A stretch of 64,000 bases of DNA from positions 44,052,180-44,116,179 of the forward strand of contig NC_085140.1 in NCBI RefSeq assembly GCF_024139115.2, written 5' to 3'. This DNA comes from Armigeres subalbatus (lineage: Eukaryota > Arthropoda > Insecta > Diptera > Culicidae). Shown here piece after piece: positions 21,065 through 32,378 of the stretch; within the stretch, counting starts at the first letter, position 1, and each line of letters starts with the position of its first letter. The position numbers and the translations under genes are program-made. Below the pieces are notes generated by a model. It had not been told where the DNA came from and searched no databases. It was given only the letters and a program-made list of their open reading frames with translations.

Positions 21065-21362
21065 CATTTGAAAAGTGAGAAATTATATATTATAGAACTT
21101 ATTTCATTCTTCTTACTGTGAAAAGCGATGAGCGCGAAGTGAGTAGTGAGACGTTTCGCTACCCACTTCGCACTGCTAACTTTTCACAGTCAGAAATGAG
21201 AAATGAAAAGTTTCTTCTCATTTCTCACTTCTTACTGTGAAAAGTGAGAAGTGCGAAGTGAGACGCCTCACTACTCACTTCGAACTACTCACTTTTCACA
21301 GTGAGAAGTGAAAAGTAGGTAGTGAGAAGTGAGACATCCTTGAAGACGTCTCACTTTTCATA
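21065..21362. repeat. GAGAAGTGA core between inverted GGCC-box arms
   Basis: Alternating GTGAGAAGTGAGA and TCACTTCTCAC words with repeated TTTTCACAGTGAAAAGTG-type palindromes. No coding potential. Confidence 0.85.
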
Positions 21363-21364
21363 CC

Positions 21365-21700
21365 TCATATTCGGCCAAATGTCCTATTCGGCCAAACGAG
21401 CTATTCGGCTATACATAACTTACTTTACGACTGGAGTGTTCATCGAACCCTCTCCTTGAAATACACATACAATACACTGTTTGGCCGAAAATGTCATTTG
21501 GCCAAAGAGAACATACGACCGAAAGGGAAACAACATTTTCGACAAAATGGCCCTTTCTGCCAAACGACTTTTTCGGCCAAATGACATGCAAATTTCAGTC
21601 AAATGGTCCTTTTTTCAAACGGCATTTTCGGTCAATCGATCTATTCGGCCAAACGAGTTTTGGCTTAATGACTTTCGGCCAAATGGCTTCCAGCCGTAAG
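21365..21700. repeat. GGCC-box array, mostly TTCGGCCAAA orientation (right arm)
   Basis: Units ATTCGGCCAAATGTCC are the reverse complement of the left-arm units. A short stretch near 21480-21510 is in the opposite orientation. Confidence 0.8.
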
Positions 21701-21849
21701 ACTTTTGTAAAGAAAGGCTCTTCCCTGGTTATCCAAGAAGACGATTTTTTGAAACGTCGATGGGTGTGTAGAATAATTACATGCCTTTTAATCTTGATGT
21801 CCATGGTTCAGGGTTCTGCCAAACCGTACCAATCGGCTTTTTGACTGAT

Positions 21850-24800
21850 TTGGGATATTTTGTTTGTTAAAGGAAAACGGATGTCATATCATACCAATTC
21901 ATATCAACATCTGTTGTAGGATATGCTCAGTTATGGGGTTGAGGGATGTCAGATAGAATATGTGATCAATTAAATCTGTTAAACGAAAGCTTAATCAGAA
22001 AAAATGTTTTTTTGTTGGCGTTTGTTGCGATCTGGCAGAACCCCGGCCATATAATACTCTAAACATTTTATAAGTTTGTCTCATGAAATGCATTTAAAAA
22101 AATAGACTTGTGAAAATCAACACGTTTTCTCATGGTAAGATTCCAAAAGAAAAACTTATGATGCTCATATGGACAGTTTGCTTTTGTTGCATTTATATTA
22201 TTTATTTTAATATCCAAAGATTTCGATGTTTCTATGAATTCCAGTAATTAGCATCATGCTGGATGTTTTGGTTGAGAAGAGAATAATCCGCTTTGAAACG
22301 ATTTGTCGCTTTCAAAATTTATTGTGCGTAAAGTTAAGGTGTCCCGGGTTGGAGCAAGAAAGTTCTGGTCACTTTAGCCTAGTGGCATTCAGCCAAATGG
22401 CATTCGGCTGAACGGCCCTTCCCCCAAGATTATGGCATTGTGAAAATAGCTGATGAGCACAACTCCTGATATGGAATAAACGGATAAATCAATTCTATTT
22501 GAATAAAATACAACAACAAGTGTCGGCTACTTCTATTGTATTTGCATGCTCGCGTTTTTCTCAGAAAGAAAACATCTGTATAATAGACATTTTGCGCGTC
22601 CCATGCGTTTTTCGCTCATGTTACCATCTGTTTGTAGGTTGCGGTGTGAAGTGGTTCTGTCGACGGTGCAAGCTCACGCTTGGTGGAACGTGACGCAAGC
22701 GAGAAAAATTATTTAAGAATATATTTTTCGCTAATTGAAATTCGTCGTCGTCCGCAACGGCCCATGTCAATCGCAGTTCCGTCAACCATGGATGGGAAGT
22801 GTGACCCATCAGATTTGGTTATTGACTGCAAACATGAAAGACATGGGAAAACCTTTCGTAGACTAGTACATGCCTAGGTATCTCTGCATGGGACTCGTTA
22901 TGCGATGAAACAGTTTCCATCCCCTAGTAAATTGTCAACTAAACTATTATTAAAAATCACTACACAATAGCTTGCATGTTAGCATGAGCATTGTAAAGGA
23001 TGGATTTTTTTGCTTTTTCCGCCCCTTTGACCATTTGAAGAGTATAAGGACATGTTAATCCGTTAGCTTTTACAAAACAAGCCAAAAAGAGTTCCATTAG
23101 ATATAAACAGAAATAGAAAGAGAAAACAGAAAAATATAGAAAAATTATACTTTTTTGCTCCGGAAACCATGCGAATTCTAAAGGCTTGAACAGCATTTTT
23201 TAGGAAATCCCCAAATACAATATCCAACAGATTAAGACGAAATTATAACAGCTGTTAGACAAAGTTATGCGAGTCATCAAGTGTTACAGTTTGATCAAAA
23301 AAGCCCTTTATTTTTTAATGTTTGGGTAACAGTTCTCAGCAAATTAGTCACATGACACAGAATGTCATTTTTTTAAATGTTTATAGATAGCAATGTTTAT
23401 AGAACAAAATTTCAAGTAGTCCAAATATCAAAGCAATATTTGCCCTTGCCATTTCGTTGAACCAAAGTGGAATTTTATATTAATTAAACCGATTAAATGC
23501 TACACCATTTCAAATTCCGGCCCATTTCCCAACTACATTAATGTTTCGGAATCATTTCTCTCCACGCCAGCAACAATGGATCTTGAATCCATCGAATCGG
23601 TGAGAAAAATTATGCCTAGACGAGAAGGCTTCAACCCGTCCTTACGTTCCTTCCAAAGGTGACACGTTCAAGGAGAGCACGAAGGTGTAAGACGTTTTGT
23701 CACCCCTCATGCCTCCGGCTCAAAACGCCAACGACCGACCGGGAAGGTGAAGAGATACATAAACACTTAATATCTTTTACAACCGTTGATATTGCTGTAC
23801 ATAGAAGCTTATAAAATTTATTTTAATGAGTTTTTACATTTATATCCTTTTATGACTTTCCCGTTGTCGTACGTATTTCTTCGAGTTCGTCGAGGCCGAG
23901 ACATAAGGCACCTCTCCGCCCATAAAAAAAGGAGAAACCTATAAAAATCCTACAACTACTATCAGCCACTAGACCCACATACGTGACGCACACATACACG
24001 TACGAAAAACGAATAAAACCCATTTGCCTCGAATGGACACACGTACAAACATTCCGGCAATCGACGACCTTCCGGCTCAGCCTAGTTCCCATCCAACGAC
24101 GACGACGACGACCGGGAGCCAAACACTCTCGGATCGTTATAAATTAAGATACAATTATATAGACATTTGTTGATGCTTTTTGGCTTTTCCGCTCGTCTGG
24201 GGCGCCTGGAGGGAAGGAATCGGAGGAAAATGAGATACAATCGGAGAGTTTTAATCGTTTCGAAACTTTTTCCCATCTCTCTGGATCTATATCTGGATAG
24301 ATGGTCCACGTGGCTGGCAGTCGGCTTTATGGGTCCGCTCTTTTTCATTATGTTGGGTCATAAAATCCTAATAGATTCCGATTCTTCAAGGAGCACCCAA
24401 GTGGAAATCGGTAATTGTTCGGATTTGCTTTATGTTCGTCTGGGAAGGAGCCGTATTGGAAAAACCGATGTAGAAGACCGAAGAAGCTTTGATCTTAAAT
24501 AACGTCCGGAAGCTTGTCTTCTGTTGATTAAATTCAACACTTGTTATTGTCGGGGTCATAGTCGTGAAGTAACGAAAAAAAAAACACTCCGCCGCCAAGG
24601 AAGATAAAGTGAAAAGATCTGATTTATTGTAATTTATTTCGCATAAATCGAGTGGCTGGTTTTTCCAAGCACAACCGCAATTCATCGTCGCGCGAGAAGC
24701 CCCGAAAAAAAACAATCATAAATTTTATTTCCATCGGTTGATTTTGTTGCATGCTGCATCCACTCCTTCGCTTATTCGGTTCTGGACCAAAATAAAAAAT

Positions 24801-26425
24801 AGAAACTAGTCGCTCCAAGGAGCGGAACTTCAAGTCTTCCGTCGTCGTCGTCGTCATTGGACGGGTACAAGAAGAAAATTGTGTTGGAAAATAAAGGAAA
24901 GATGTCTCCTTTTAAAGATGGGGAAAGATGCAACAGCCAACGTTAGGGTCGTAGTGGAATTTCACCAAACAGCAAACTAAATGGAATGCATTGCAATTTT
25001 ATAGAGACGTAAAGTGGATGTTTGTGTTTCATGGCGTGCATGAAAACTGAATGGAGTTAGTTACTTTATGGGAGCACAGAGTATAGAATGAAAAATTGCT
25101 TTTCGCCTTGGTTAAGATGGATTGAAATCTCAAATAGTTGGTTGTTTAAGATTTGCGAAAGCAAATCGATAAAATTGAATGGGAATAGTAAATCAGAACA
25201 TAGCCAAACATGGTTGAGAAGACAAGATCCGTCCTACACATCTTGATGCAATGAGGGAATAAATTGAGCATAAGACCATCAAGTGATATTTATCTTTAAA
25301 AAAAACTTACTCAATTTCCGCAAAACGTTCATAGAATTTCCGTTAAAAATAATCAAAAAGCTACCACTTTTATTTAGGATACCATACAATCAAATTAAAA
25401 TGCATACCAGACATTTTGAACTGGTAAGCAAAATTTCAATTCATTCGAATCGTTAGGAATCGGGCTTTTGATCCTCTCACATTACCATTTTCGTGAAAAT
25501 TTATGCCTGATGTTATAATTATGTCCACCAGTGTATACACGCATAAATTACCGATATGATGGGGCACCTTTTTTGCACTAATTACAATTTACAAGCCATA
25601 AACATTACATTAGACCCTCATAACGAAGCGCGATGGCAGGATTGTTCCCGATACTCCTCCGTACTCACGTAGGTACATACTGTTGGTTAATTTCGCACTT
25701 GAAGGCACTTATGAGACACCAGTTGAGCAATAGGAATGTGATTTTAATGACTTTTTTCCGCCTCACTGTCAACCAACGTGCTGACCGGTGTGGTGGCGGA
25801 GTGCCCGTTAATAACCAACGGCGACAACCGACGATGACGGCGACGACGACACGACAATTAGCAACCGCCTTCGTTTGGATCCGGTGGTAGAAACCTTTTT
25901 CAGGATGGTCTACTTGGCTTCTCCACCACCAGTCGGCATTTCACCAGTGCGACCATGACAGAAACGGTATCTTTTGTGTGGTTTTCGTGGGTGACCACAC
26001 GATTTTGTGTGACATTCTCAACCATATTATCCCTCCATGCTGGGTGTGATTTCACATCATCTAAGCTTTTTGACAGTGGGTGCCAGTATGAAGGCTGCTG
26101 GGGATCCCGTTCACGGCGGCTAGCCGACGTGAAGTGTATGTAAATTAGAGAACGATATGCGTCCTTCGGTTCGCCGAAGAAGGGGAAAAGGGTATGCGAT
26201 ATGGAGATCGATGTGTGGTTTGGAAGCGGCTCGAATATTTCTCTGTTGCTTTTGTAAAAATTCAATTCGTCGTGTTTGACCGTATATAAGTTTGTTTGAT
26301 AAAAAACATTTGTTCTGAATGTTTTTTTGTCTGCTACAGAATCAGAGCTAATCAGTGTATGTTTTGTGAGGCTCTGAAGCTTCGATAGTTATTTCTGTTG
26401 CCTATTTTAGTTCGTGCACGGTATA
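21850..26425. other. Unique noncoding sequence, no gene seen
   Basis: Mostly AT-rich. A short GGCC-box patch lies at about 22375-22425. GC-richer islands with trinucleotide runs occur near 24095-24112 (CGA)n and 24838-24855 (GTC)n. Several 60-120-codon open frames (for example 24167-24502 plus, 25900-26265 minus) lack domains and overlap on both strands. They were not called. Confidence 0.5.
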
Positions 26426-26435
26426 CAGACAAGCC

Positions 26436-26598
26436 CAAGATGAATACACTACTAGGTGCTCCAATCTGCCAAGTTTATGGAAGAGAAGAAGGCGGATGCA
26501 AAACCAAAACAAACCCGCTGGCTCTCCCATATTAGAATCCAAGATGGCTGAATCGTGAATTTGGCAGATTGGAACACCTAGTGGTGTATTAATTTTGG
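26436..26598. mobile_element. 163-bp MITE with 8-bp TSD GACAAGCC
   Basis: The left end CAAGATGAATACACTACTAG and the right end, read inverted CAAAATTAATACACCACTAG, match over about 40 bp including TCCAATCTGCCAA. GACAAGCC flanks it at 26428-26435 and 26599-26606. An 8-bp duplication with CA-starting ends fits a hAT-type MITE. Confidence 0.85.
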
Positions 26599-26609
26599 AC
26601 AAGCCTGCC

Positions 26610-28050
26610 TTGTTTGATTTGCGATTTGGAGGGATTTGATTTGCACTCAGCTGACGTTACATCCGAACAGCTCGATTGTCTAACGATTGTCATGGATTGC
26701 TATGTGCTTAAAGCCTACACGGAACCACGAAACAACTCACTTTATGGTTCCTTTCACTCAAATCCGCCCTTGCGTGGAAGAAGCCAAAAATAAGAAAGAT
26801 GCGAATTAATCCGGTGCCTTTACTCCCGTGATGAATTTTCACTCTCTATAAAGTTTCACCAACTCAAATTTATGAGAGGGAGTGAGAAAACAACCTAATA
26901 TCAACAATCAATATGAAACTGGTGATTTTTTCGTGGCTCCAGTTTCGCATGCTATGAACGATCCTCGGTACCCAGTAGCCAGTAATGTAATAGAATGTAA
27001 TCGGTAATCAGTACGTAATTTTTTAACGTTTTAGAACATCGAAGCAATCTGTACTCGTCTCTCCCATTTCAGCCAATTGTCAATGTTTGGGGTATTTAAT
27101 CATCTCTTTTCTTCGTCAGCTTTTGCGTGAAATTTCATTTTGTTTTCTACGGATTCTACGAAACGGTTAAATTTGTATAACTTTTTTTCACCCAAATCGC
27201 GGTGTTTTTTATCTCCGTTATGCTTTGTTTTAAAGCAAACTTATTCCTAATAATTTCAAACGGTCAATAGTCTCTTTTTATCTGCATCATAGTCTCAGAT
27301 CAACAGTATCCATGCAGTTATTTTTTCATCACCCTTCCGAAGTTTCTTATCATCAATTTTCTTTTTAGCGCAAACTTGAAACGATCTAACAGATGCACCA
27401 GATTCAACCGTACCAGATCTGATCATTTAAAGTTAAACCGGCGTTCATCTAGAATTATCCATATTTCGAATGGATTATTGAAATACGAATAAAGCAGATT
27501 GTTTGTAAAATAATGTATCTCGTAGGATCTCTGAAAGTTGACTTGTTGTTTCCAGACATCCACCGGGGGCAACTTTATGACAGAAATGTTGTTTTAGAAC
27601 GTATGTCTGAAACCATAGTTTGGAAAGTACAAACTATTTCCTTGTGGCCTTCGAGTGACGATTTAGAATGTGCTACCTTACGAAGCTATCTGCTGCGCTT
27701 AGAATAGTTGTATAGGGCATTACGATATCATTACGTTTTATAACGATGTCTATCTCACTGTACTATATGTGAAAAGTACTGTCATCACCCCCTTGATGAA
27801 GGCCGCATGGGACGGAGGCCAAGAAATAAAAAATGTATTAAAGATGGCACTGGTCCCCGCGATCCACTTACCATAATCAGAACAAAGAAACGGTTCGAAC
27901 ACATAGTGTAGTGGTAACAAGAAGTGAAGAAAAAATAAATAAAATAAAATTTAATATGAATTACGATTTGTCTTCTATATTTCATAAAAACCTACATTGA
28001 AAGAATTAATCTATGATGCAAGAAATGTAAGTTTTCCCCTTCTGTGTTTC
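26610..28050. other. Unique noncoding sequence, no gene seen
   Basis: AT-rich with no recognisable ORF or repeat. It borders the CpG-rich promoter region starting near 28050. Confidence 0.5.
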
Positions 28051-28080
28051 ACCCGCTGCGTATTCCACGACTAATGAATT

Positions 28081-28117
28081 GGGGCGGAGTTATCTCCACT
28101 AGACGTTGCTCCGCCCC
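28081..28117. promoter_or_regulatory. GC-box inverted pair upstream of promoter array
   Basis: GGGGCGGAG (28081-28089) and CTCCGCCCC (28109-28117) form a perfect 9-bp inverted repeat around a 19-nt loop. GGGGCGG is an Sp1/KLF-type binding word. It lies 62-98 bp upstream of the first predicted start site (28179). Confidence 0.5.
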
Positions 28118-28144
28118 TAACCGGTGACAAACAAGCAGCGAGGC

Positions 28145-28990
28145 AAATAAAACAAGCCGCCGTCTGACTCACGCATTCATTCAACGGACGGACAGCGAGA
28201 CGAACACATCGTCTCCCAGCAGCATCAGCAGTAGCAGCAAGGGTCGAGCAATCCTCCAGCCAGTCGGCTATAAAACCAACGGGCCATCGGCGGTCCGCGT
28301 CATTCAACGGACGGACAGCGAGACGAACACATCGTCTCCCAGCAGCATCAGCAGTAGCAGCAAGGGTCGAGCAATACCCTCCAGCCAGTCGGCTATAAAA
28401 CCAACGGGCCATCGGCGGTCCGCGTCATTCAACGGACGGACAGCGAGACGAACACATCGTCTCCCATCAGCATCAGCAGTAGCAGCAAGGGTCGAGCAAT
28501 CCCCTCCAGCCAGTCGGCTATAAAACCAACGGGCCATCGGCGGTCCGCGTCATTCAACGGACGGACAGCGAGACGAACACATCGTCTCCCAGCAGCATCA
28601 GCAGTAGCAGCAAGGGTCGAGCAATCCCCTCCAGCCAGTCGGCTATAAAACCAACGGGCCATCGGCGGTCCGCGTCATTCAACGGACGGACAGCGAGACG
28701 AACACATCGTCTCCCATCAGCATCAGCAGTAGCAGCAAGGGTCGAGCAACCCCCTCCAGCCAGTCGGCTATAAAACCAACGGGCCATCGGCGGTCCGCGT
28801 CATTCAACGGACGGACAGCGAGGCGAATACATCGTCTCCCATCAGCAGCAGCAAGGGTCGAGCAATCCCCTCCTGCCAGGTCGGCTACAAATCCAACGGG
28901 CCATCGGCGGTTCGGGTCATTCATCGGACGGACAGCGAGGCGAACACATCGTCTTCCAGCAGCAGCATCAAGGGTCGAGCAATCCCCACC
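28145..28990 (+). promoter_or_regulatory. Tandem array of seven core-promoter-like units
   Basis: Units begin CATTCAACGGACGGACAGCG at 28178, 28301, 28426, 28551, 28676, 28801 and 28918 (periods 123, 125, 125, 125, 125, 117). Each start is preceded by GTCATTC (Inr-like, TCAKTY). An intact TATAAAA lies 33 bp upstream of the presumed +1 for units 2-6 (28269, 28394, 28519, 28644, 28769). Unit 1 has AATAAAA at about 28146-28152, and unit 7 a decayed TACAAAT. From +18 each unit has CGAGACGAACAC or a close variant, 10 of 12 with the MTE consensus CSARCSSAACGS. The 125-bp period is not a multiple of three, so it does not encode a repeat protein. Function is inferred from motifs. Confidence 0.7.
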
Positions 28991-29123
28991 TTCCATCTTG
29001 AGTTGATGGAATAATTTTCTAAGGGTTTGGTACCGAGCCTACGAGAGAGTTAATTAAAAAAAACGCAATAATTTTCTAAACTGCTGATTATCCATTCAGT
29101 TGTAAGAGCGATAGACATCAAAC

Positions 29124-29216
29124 ATGAATACGACTCAGACTGGAACTTCCCAAACATCACGTCTTCCCAAGGAAGGAACCTCAAATCACGACAACAGAAC
29201 CAATTACGAAGAATGA
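29124..29216 (+). CDS. Possible small ORF downstream of the promoter array, 30 aa
   Basis: An ATG in a good insect context (ATCAAACATGA) opens 30 codons: a Thr/Ser/Asn-rich hydrophilic peptide beginning MNTTQTGTSQTSRL, ending at TGA 29214-29216. It lies about 205 nt downstream of the last predicted transcription start (28919). It is the first ATG with this context after the array. There is no signal peptide, membrane segment or known domain. It may be a real small peptide, a first coding exon or chance. A weak splice-donor-like AG|GTGTTT lies downstream near 29259. No homolog is recognised. Confidence 0.25.
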   Translation: MNTTQTGTSQTSRLPKEGTSNHDNRTNYEE

Positions 29217-29219
29217 TCG

Positions 29220-30640
29220 GAGTCTTTTGAAAGCATAAATTTCACATGTAAATTCAAAAGAGGTGTTTATTAATTACCGACGTTCTGTTTCAGTTTAAAC
29301 CTAGGGAAAAGTGTTAGTTTGTATGTGTGTCAGTGTTGAAAGAAGACGATGAAACGTTGAGCCTTCCCAGACAGACCGATGTCTGCCAGGCGATTGGTAT
29401 TGGCGGTGAGAAGAAAGGCCTAGACACAACAAATTACTTCACTCCACCACAGAACATCACAATAGTGCTGTCTAATGAGCAGCTCGAAGTAGCTCGAAGT
29501 TCTTCCCATCCCTCTCATGTCCATTTGACATGTTGTTGATTCCTTGAATGAATTGGGCCAAGATGTTGCATGCCCGAAACTATTTAGGGAGCGGCAATCA
29601 AGCCATGGAACGATATTTAGGGAGCGCCATGGAACGATCTATAGATGGAAACGATAAAAATTATGATCTATTCACATTTCAAAGCTTCCGAAAATTACTC
29701 ACAACTCAAAAAAATAGCATTAAGCAACACTTTAGAATCCAGATGCAAGCAACTTCAGTTGTGAGTTTATTCCGTTCTTCAGGTTCTTCACTTCATGAGA
29801 TTGCAAACAATAAACATTCGGATTTTTTCTTGTTGATTTTTTAGTCTTCTCGTTACTAAGTAACGAAAATACCGAGGGGCGAAAAATTGGAAGGAAAGTG
29901 TGTAATGTGTTTCCTATTCGAGGGGCAGTTCGATTTCGCAAAATTTTTGGATGCCGGTAATTTGTACTAATGGAACCAAAAAATAAATACTAATTTGTTC
30001 TGAACCCAAAATCTTGATAATTATATCTGTGCTAATATTGAGTTAAAAACTTGAACTTCGTACTCAAAGTTGAGTTCTGTAAACTTGTTTAAGGTTCTTT
30101 ATTTTTTTCTGTGTAGTACGCTGCTGATATGGAAAGGGTTTGCGGAAATTTGATCAAATTTCCAAAAAAAAGTTTGATAACTGATACAGCTGGGAGAATT
30201 GTATTTTTTCCGTGCAGCATAATTGTACGGAATATTTTTTCCGTAAGGAAAAGTAACAGCTCCGTTTACGTCACCCAGCAGGCATTATAAGCGTTACTCA
30301 ATTTTCTCTACTTATCAGCTACGTACTGCTCACGGAATTTTAGTAGCAGAAACATTCCGTGGCCATTCCGTGTCCTATCAATTTGCACAATACTTATCAG
30401 CAGCGTACTATCTTACAAGGGGAGACGAATGCATATTCATTCATCGGCCAATATAAACCAGTGTCAAAATTTTTCCGTTTTGTTATTTGTATTTTTCTAA
30501 AGTATTTTCGACAAATAATCATTTGATTTTCTTTTCTAGGTATGTGAAATCCATAAGAAATCGATGAATCTATAATGATATGATCAGTGTTTTAAGAACA
30601 GGAAATCTTGGTGAGCCTTGATATCCTTGATGATACCCTG
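29220..30640. other. No gene seen
   Basis: AT-rich unique sequence. Open frames at 29327-29539 and 29548-29844 (plus) carry no domain and could at most be exons of a transcript from the upstream promoter array. That is not supported by visible splice sites. Confidence 0.45.
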
Positions 30641-30649
30641 GATTCACTA

Positions 30650-31027
30650 ACATCGACTCATTGAAATCCTTGTGGCGTTTGCATACGTTTTCTCTATAGA
30701 TACATGATTGATCAAAGCTACCCCAAATTGAAAAATCAAAAAACTTGACAAAAAACATTTTTAAAACAAGTTTAAGATTATCAAATAATCAAGACCAACA
30801 GCCTTAAACGTTCTACAAGAAGCAGTACTCGTTTTAAAAATATGAAAAAAGCTATGATTTCACTTACAACACTTACAACACTTTCACTTACAACAGAACA
30901 ACATGAAAGCTATTGATTGCAGTATTCAAATTAATTCATGAAAAAATTGTTACTTAGGTCCTTTTGAAAAGTTAAGCGAGATTTACAAAACAATTAAAAA
31001 AGTGATCAATGTCCCCCCGGATTACGG
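30650..31027 (+). mobile_element. Mariner-type MITE, 5'-incomplete copy
   Basis: The right end CCCCCGGATTACGG is followed by TA (31028-31029). Internal sequence (GATTATCAAATAATCAAGA, ACGTTCTACA, CAGTACTCGTTTTAAAAATA) matches 36920-37141 of the full-length copy. The left terminus is not found. Confidence 0.75.
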
Positions 31028-31088
31028 TACTAAAAAAACACGATAAAGCTGATCAAAATTAAATACAGCGAAACATCTTATTTTTTCC

Positions 31089-31190
31089 CTTGTCATAAGA
31101 CGAGTTTGTACAATCCCATTGAATTCCACCACTTAATTGTATCTTGACAGATACGTATTTCGACCTCAACAGTAAGGCCGTCTTCAGTGT
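31089..31190 (+). mobile_element. TAAGACGA-family MITE, truncated copy
   Basis: The sequence runs from CTTGTCATAAGACGAGTTTG through AATTCCACCACTTAATTG and CAGATACGTATTTCGACC to GTCTTCAGTGT. There it is cut off by a SINE. It is the reverse complement of most of the intact copy at 61350-61483. Confidence 0.85.
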
Positions 31191-31194
31191 TAAC

Positions 31195-31740
31195 GGGCTT
31201 GGTGGTTATATGGCTACCGCTTCTGCCTCATACGCAGGAGGTCGTGGGTTAAATCCCAGGCCCGTTCCATTCCTCTTGCTTTGTATCTTTTCATATATTT
31301 TTCATGTTCTAGCAATCGCTAGAACTGGAAATGGGCTTTCATACCGTTTCCATCTTCTATCCCTATACCTACAACTTGATTAGTTCTAACAGGTAACTGT
31401 TAGAATTCGAAATGAGCGAAAAAGTTCGTTTCGGCATCTAATTAGAATACTACACCACCCTTTCATAACTATCACATTGGCAACCCGTTAACCAAGACGA
31501 ACCTCTGCCATAACACCAAGATTCCAATAAAAATTCCACAGGAACTCGTGGCGAGTGCAGAGGTGTTCTCGGCTTGCAGTGGGCGAGTGACTGCATCATC
31601 AATTCCTTCCCATCCCCGATGACCGTGAGGACGTGGCCAGCGCCGTTATCGACTATCCAAAAACACTAGAGCCCTTGGACTGTGCACATTGAGGTTGGAG
31701 GCTACCACCGCCGCAGAAGAAGAATGACCTTTGTTTATTG
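31195..31740 (+). mobile_element. tRNA-Met-like SINE and attached dispersed repeat
   Basis: Bases 31195-31263 fold like a tRNA: acceptor GGGCTTG with CAGGCCC, anticodon stem CTGC/GCAG around the loop CTCATAC (anticodon CAT, Met), and a B-box-like GTGGGTTAAATCCC. A tRNA-unrelated body follows (CATGTTCTAGCAATCGCTAG). From about 31480 comes a segment (AACCCGTTAACCAAGACGAA... to ~31640) that resembles 62600-62760. Since tRNA genes lack such a body, this is a SINE, not a functional tRNA. Confidence 0.75.
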
Positions 31741-32275
31741 ACTTTAAAATTTTTCATTCAATCTACTTTATGAGTTCCAATGTTTTCTATCTCTTGAATG
31801 TCAAATTGCAGGGAACTCACGACGCCATGAACGAGCGCAAAATACTGGATTAGAAAATTTTTGACATCAGCATGGACAATAGCAGGCGTTCTGCAAAGCG
31901 TCTCCTAAGTTTGCAAAATATGTGCCCGTACTATTCCCTGGGCGAAACGCATGCTGATCGTCATAATAAACGATCTTGTGTTGTCTAGGTTCCCATTGCT
32001 GTTGAAGAGGGCGAATGACATAACAGCTCGGCAGCAGAAAATGATAGATTGAAGTCACAATCTTTTGTTAATCCGAGGGGGGCTGGAAGTTTGTGCTACT
32101 ATTGTCCGCTGGAACTTGGTGTAGCACATGATTGGTGCAATGTTCAAAGCAAATACCAAAACTGAAGCTGCTCAGGTTGGTATCAATTTTATTCAAAAAA
32201 TTGTTATTGGACTTTATTTTAATGGATCCCAATATTTTTTGAAAACTTCAAATTGGAATTCCTGCTCTTTAAAGC
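31740..32275. other. Mostly unclassified; possible RT scrap on minus strand
   Basis: A minus-strand frame at 31867-32058 contains QHAFRPGNSTGTYFANLGDA, reminiscent of the RT motif QxGFRPGRST of LINEs, but it is only 63 codons and lacks other motifs. Nothing else was recognised. Confidence 0.35.
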
Positions 32276-32278
32276 GTA

Positions 32279-32378
32279 ATGGGCCAAACACAATTGATAC
32301 GTTTGCGTGCGTTTTGACAGTTTTCTCATGGGAGAACTGTCAAAACGCACGCAAACGTATCAATTGTGTTTGGCCCAT
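32279..32378. repeat. 100-bp near-perfect palindrome
   Basis: ATGGGCCAAACACAATTGAT at the left end is repeated inverted at the right end. Pairing runs through the centre (32328/32329) with only two mismatches (32323/32334, 32326/32331). It lies at the 5' edge of the LINE relic that follows. Confidence 0.85.

Noticed and set aside
28071..28996. Minus-strand repeated open frames reading MARWFYSRLAGG... in the 28-kb array
   Set aside because: The unit length (125 bp) is not a multiple of three, each frame stops after about 77 codons, and the frames exist because the DNA unit repeats. Promoter motifs on the plus strand explain the conservation better.
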